64,000 nucleotides of DNA from Limnomonas spitsbergensis (Eukaryota; Chlorophyta; Chlorophyceae; Chlamydomonadales): NCBI GenBank assembly GCA_037349105.1, contig JAYJMM010000036.1, positions 3,446,001 to 3,510,000 of the forward strand, written 5' to 3'. Under the pieces are notes generated by a model, which was given only the letters and a program-made list of their open reading frames with translations, made no database searches and was not told the DNA's origin. Below are positions 62,710 to 64,000 of this stretch, piece after piece. A program made the position numbers and the translations under genes. Every line of letters begins with the position of its first letter. Position 1 is the first letter of the stretch.

Positions 62710-63360
62710 TACGTGGGTCGACCCACGCCCACCCAGTGGGGATGCCACCCGACAACTGTGGGTTCCCCCACGTGGGTCCATCCCCCCCCGCGTGGGTGCC
62801 TGGACGCGTGGGTTACACCATTGGGTGAACACGCGTGGGTGTCGCCACGGTGGGCGGACCCGCGTGATGTAACCCAGAGGTGTGACCCCGCATGGGTGAC
62901 CGCGACGATGACACCCCGCGTGGGCAGACCCACGCGTACCCCCGCGTGGGTATAACCAAGGGGTACACCATTGGGTGAACACGCGTGGGTGTCGCCACGG
63001 TGGGCGGACCCGCATGGTGTAACCCGGAGGTGTGACCCCACATGCGTGGCCGCGACGATGGAACCCCGCGTGGGTATACCCACGCGCAACCCCGCATGGG
63101 TCTACCCAAGGGGTACACCATCGGGTGCACACGCGTGGGTGTCGCCACGGTGGGCGGACCCACGTGGTGCGACCCGAAGCCAGGTGTGACCCCATGTGGG
63201 TAACCACAGTAATGCAGACCCGCGTGGGACGGCCCACCCAGTCCCCCACGCGGGTCTACCCGTGGGGTACACCATCGGGTGCACACGCGTGGGCAGCCCC
63301 GCGTAGTGTGAACTCGTGTGGGTGATCACTGCGATGCGACACCGTGTGGGACGACCCACT
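62710..63360. repeat. 150-bp GC-rich tandem repeat, palindrome-laden
   Basis: About four units of roughly 150 bp; GGGGTACACCATTGGGTG recurs at about 62811 (variant), 62962, 63112 and 63266. Each unit is packed with CCCACGCGTGGGT-type palindromes. Frames on both strands are open only because of composition. Confidence 0.9.
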
Positions 63361-63361
63361 C

Positions 63362-63545
63362 AGGACTACGTTGATTTGTTTCCATACCGAGGATTTCCGA
63401 CTGTGTGTCCACCCATTCGGGGCTACATTGGTTTGTTTCCATACCAAGGATTTCCTACTGTGTGTCCACCCATTCGGGGCTACATTGATTTGTTTCCATA
63501 CCAAGGATTTCCTACTGTGTGTCCACCCATTCATGACTGCCTCGA
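63362..63545. repeat. 57-bp tandem repeat, three units
   Basis: Units contain GGCTACATTGATTTGTTTCC and GGATTTCCTACTGTGTGTCC and are adjacent to the 150-bp array. 57 is a multiple of three, so 19-residue peptide repeats appear. Not judged a gene. Confidence 0.9.
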
Positions 63546-63828
63546 TTATTTGTTTCCATACTATTGTTCCATATTTAAATTATTGTAGAAATGCCTTCCT
63601 TCCTCTTTTCAAGCTGCATAACAAGCAGCGACAGAAAACAGCAAAAAGCAGCAGCAAATGGAAAGTTGTTGTACGAGCAGAAAGTATGGGCTTCAGAAAG
63701 CAACAGCAAAATAAAGTTGCACAAGAAACGAATACCTCAATTCGAAAGCCCCATTGAAATCAATTATTGTAACATAAAATTAATGAGTCTTCAGAAATAA
63801 CCAATGCCTGATTCCTTGAGTTATAGTA

Positions 63829-63930
63829 GCATGGTAGCATGATACGGCGCACTACGGCATGATACATCAAAGGTTCAGCCAAGTTGCACTACCAAGATAA
63901 CATGATACATCACGGGTTTAGCCATTGTGC
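63829..63930. repeat. Short repeat shared with kinase intron 1
   Basis: TAGCATGATACGGC, AGGTTCAGCCAAGTTGCACT and a second ACATGATACATCACGGGTTTAG unit. The same phrases, in diverged form, occur at 28315-28400 in intron 1 of the CDKL-like kinase. 63550-63828 is gene-free AT-rich DNA. Confidence 0.6.
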
Positions 63931-64000
63931 TGCCAAAAGAGTGCTTCCAAACAAAGCCATCAGAGGTGTCCTCAAGTTATGCAATCGTAGAGATACGCAC

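Overview
This is nuclear eukaryotic DNA, most likely from a chlorophyte green alga. The two large readable genes have many short exons with GT-AG introns (one GC-AG), and introns and intergenic DNA are crowded with minisatellites, MITEs and broken retroelements. One gene is a PAS plus TKL-type kinase with the P-loop phrase LLGQGSFGKVYRGVY and the phrase HPNIIKTHTYSLKP, a style I associate with volvocine and other chlorophyte kinase families. There is no bacterial-style operon, ribosome binding site or CRISPR array. The species cannot be named from sequence alone.

Layout. 1-6.3 kb: a fold-back repeat, a 2.1 kb hAT-type element with a perfect 8-bp target duplication nested in another repeat, and an intron-containing, frame-broken copy of part of the ATP synthase beta gene held between two ~600 bp direct repeats. 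7.8-9.4 kb: two TA-flanked inverted-repeat elements with related termini, the first carrying a tRNA-like promoter segment. 9.7-14.9 kb: one 5.2 kb element with very long terminal inverted repeats and an unrecognised spliced gene. 17.5-19.5 kb: a 59-bp minisatellite abutting a likely terminal exon. 20.6-24.4 kb: a minus-strand gene whose intron is filled by a 34-bp minisatellite. 24.9-26.1 kb: a small unrecognised spliced gene.

27.8-34.7 kb holds a complete seven-exon CMGC kinase (CDKL/MAPK-like, 749 aa by my exon join); its intron 5 is almost all a 28-bp minisatellite that stays open in all three forward frames. 41.3-55.9 kb holds a 16-exon PAS/TKL-type kinase (1163 aa by my join, phases consistent throughout). 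Its introns contain repeated hAT-type MITEs with recognisable 8-bp target duplications. The remainder (36-40 kb, 57.5-62 kb) is decayed LINE sequence: endonuclease, reverse transcriptase and C-terminal zinc-knuckle pieces. 62.7-63.5 kb is tandem repeat.

The kinases are probably the only fully functional protein genes here. The dominant themes are minisatellites inside or beside introns, MITE loading of introns, small duplications at exon-intron borders, and recurrent 4-bp insertions in broken frames. All exon joins were made by eye from splice sites, phase and protein resemblance, without transcript data.
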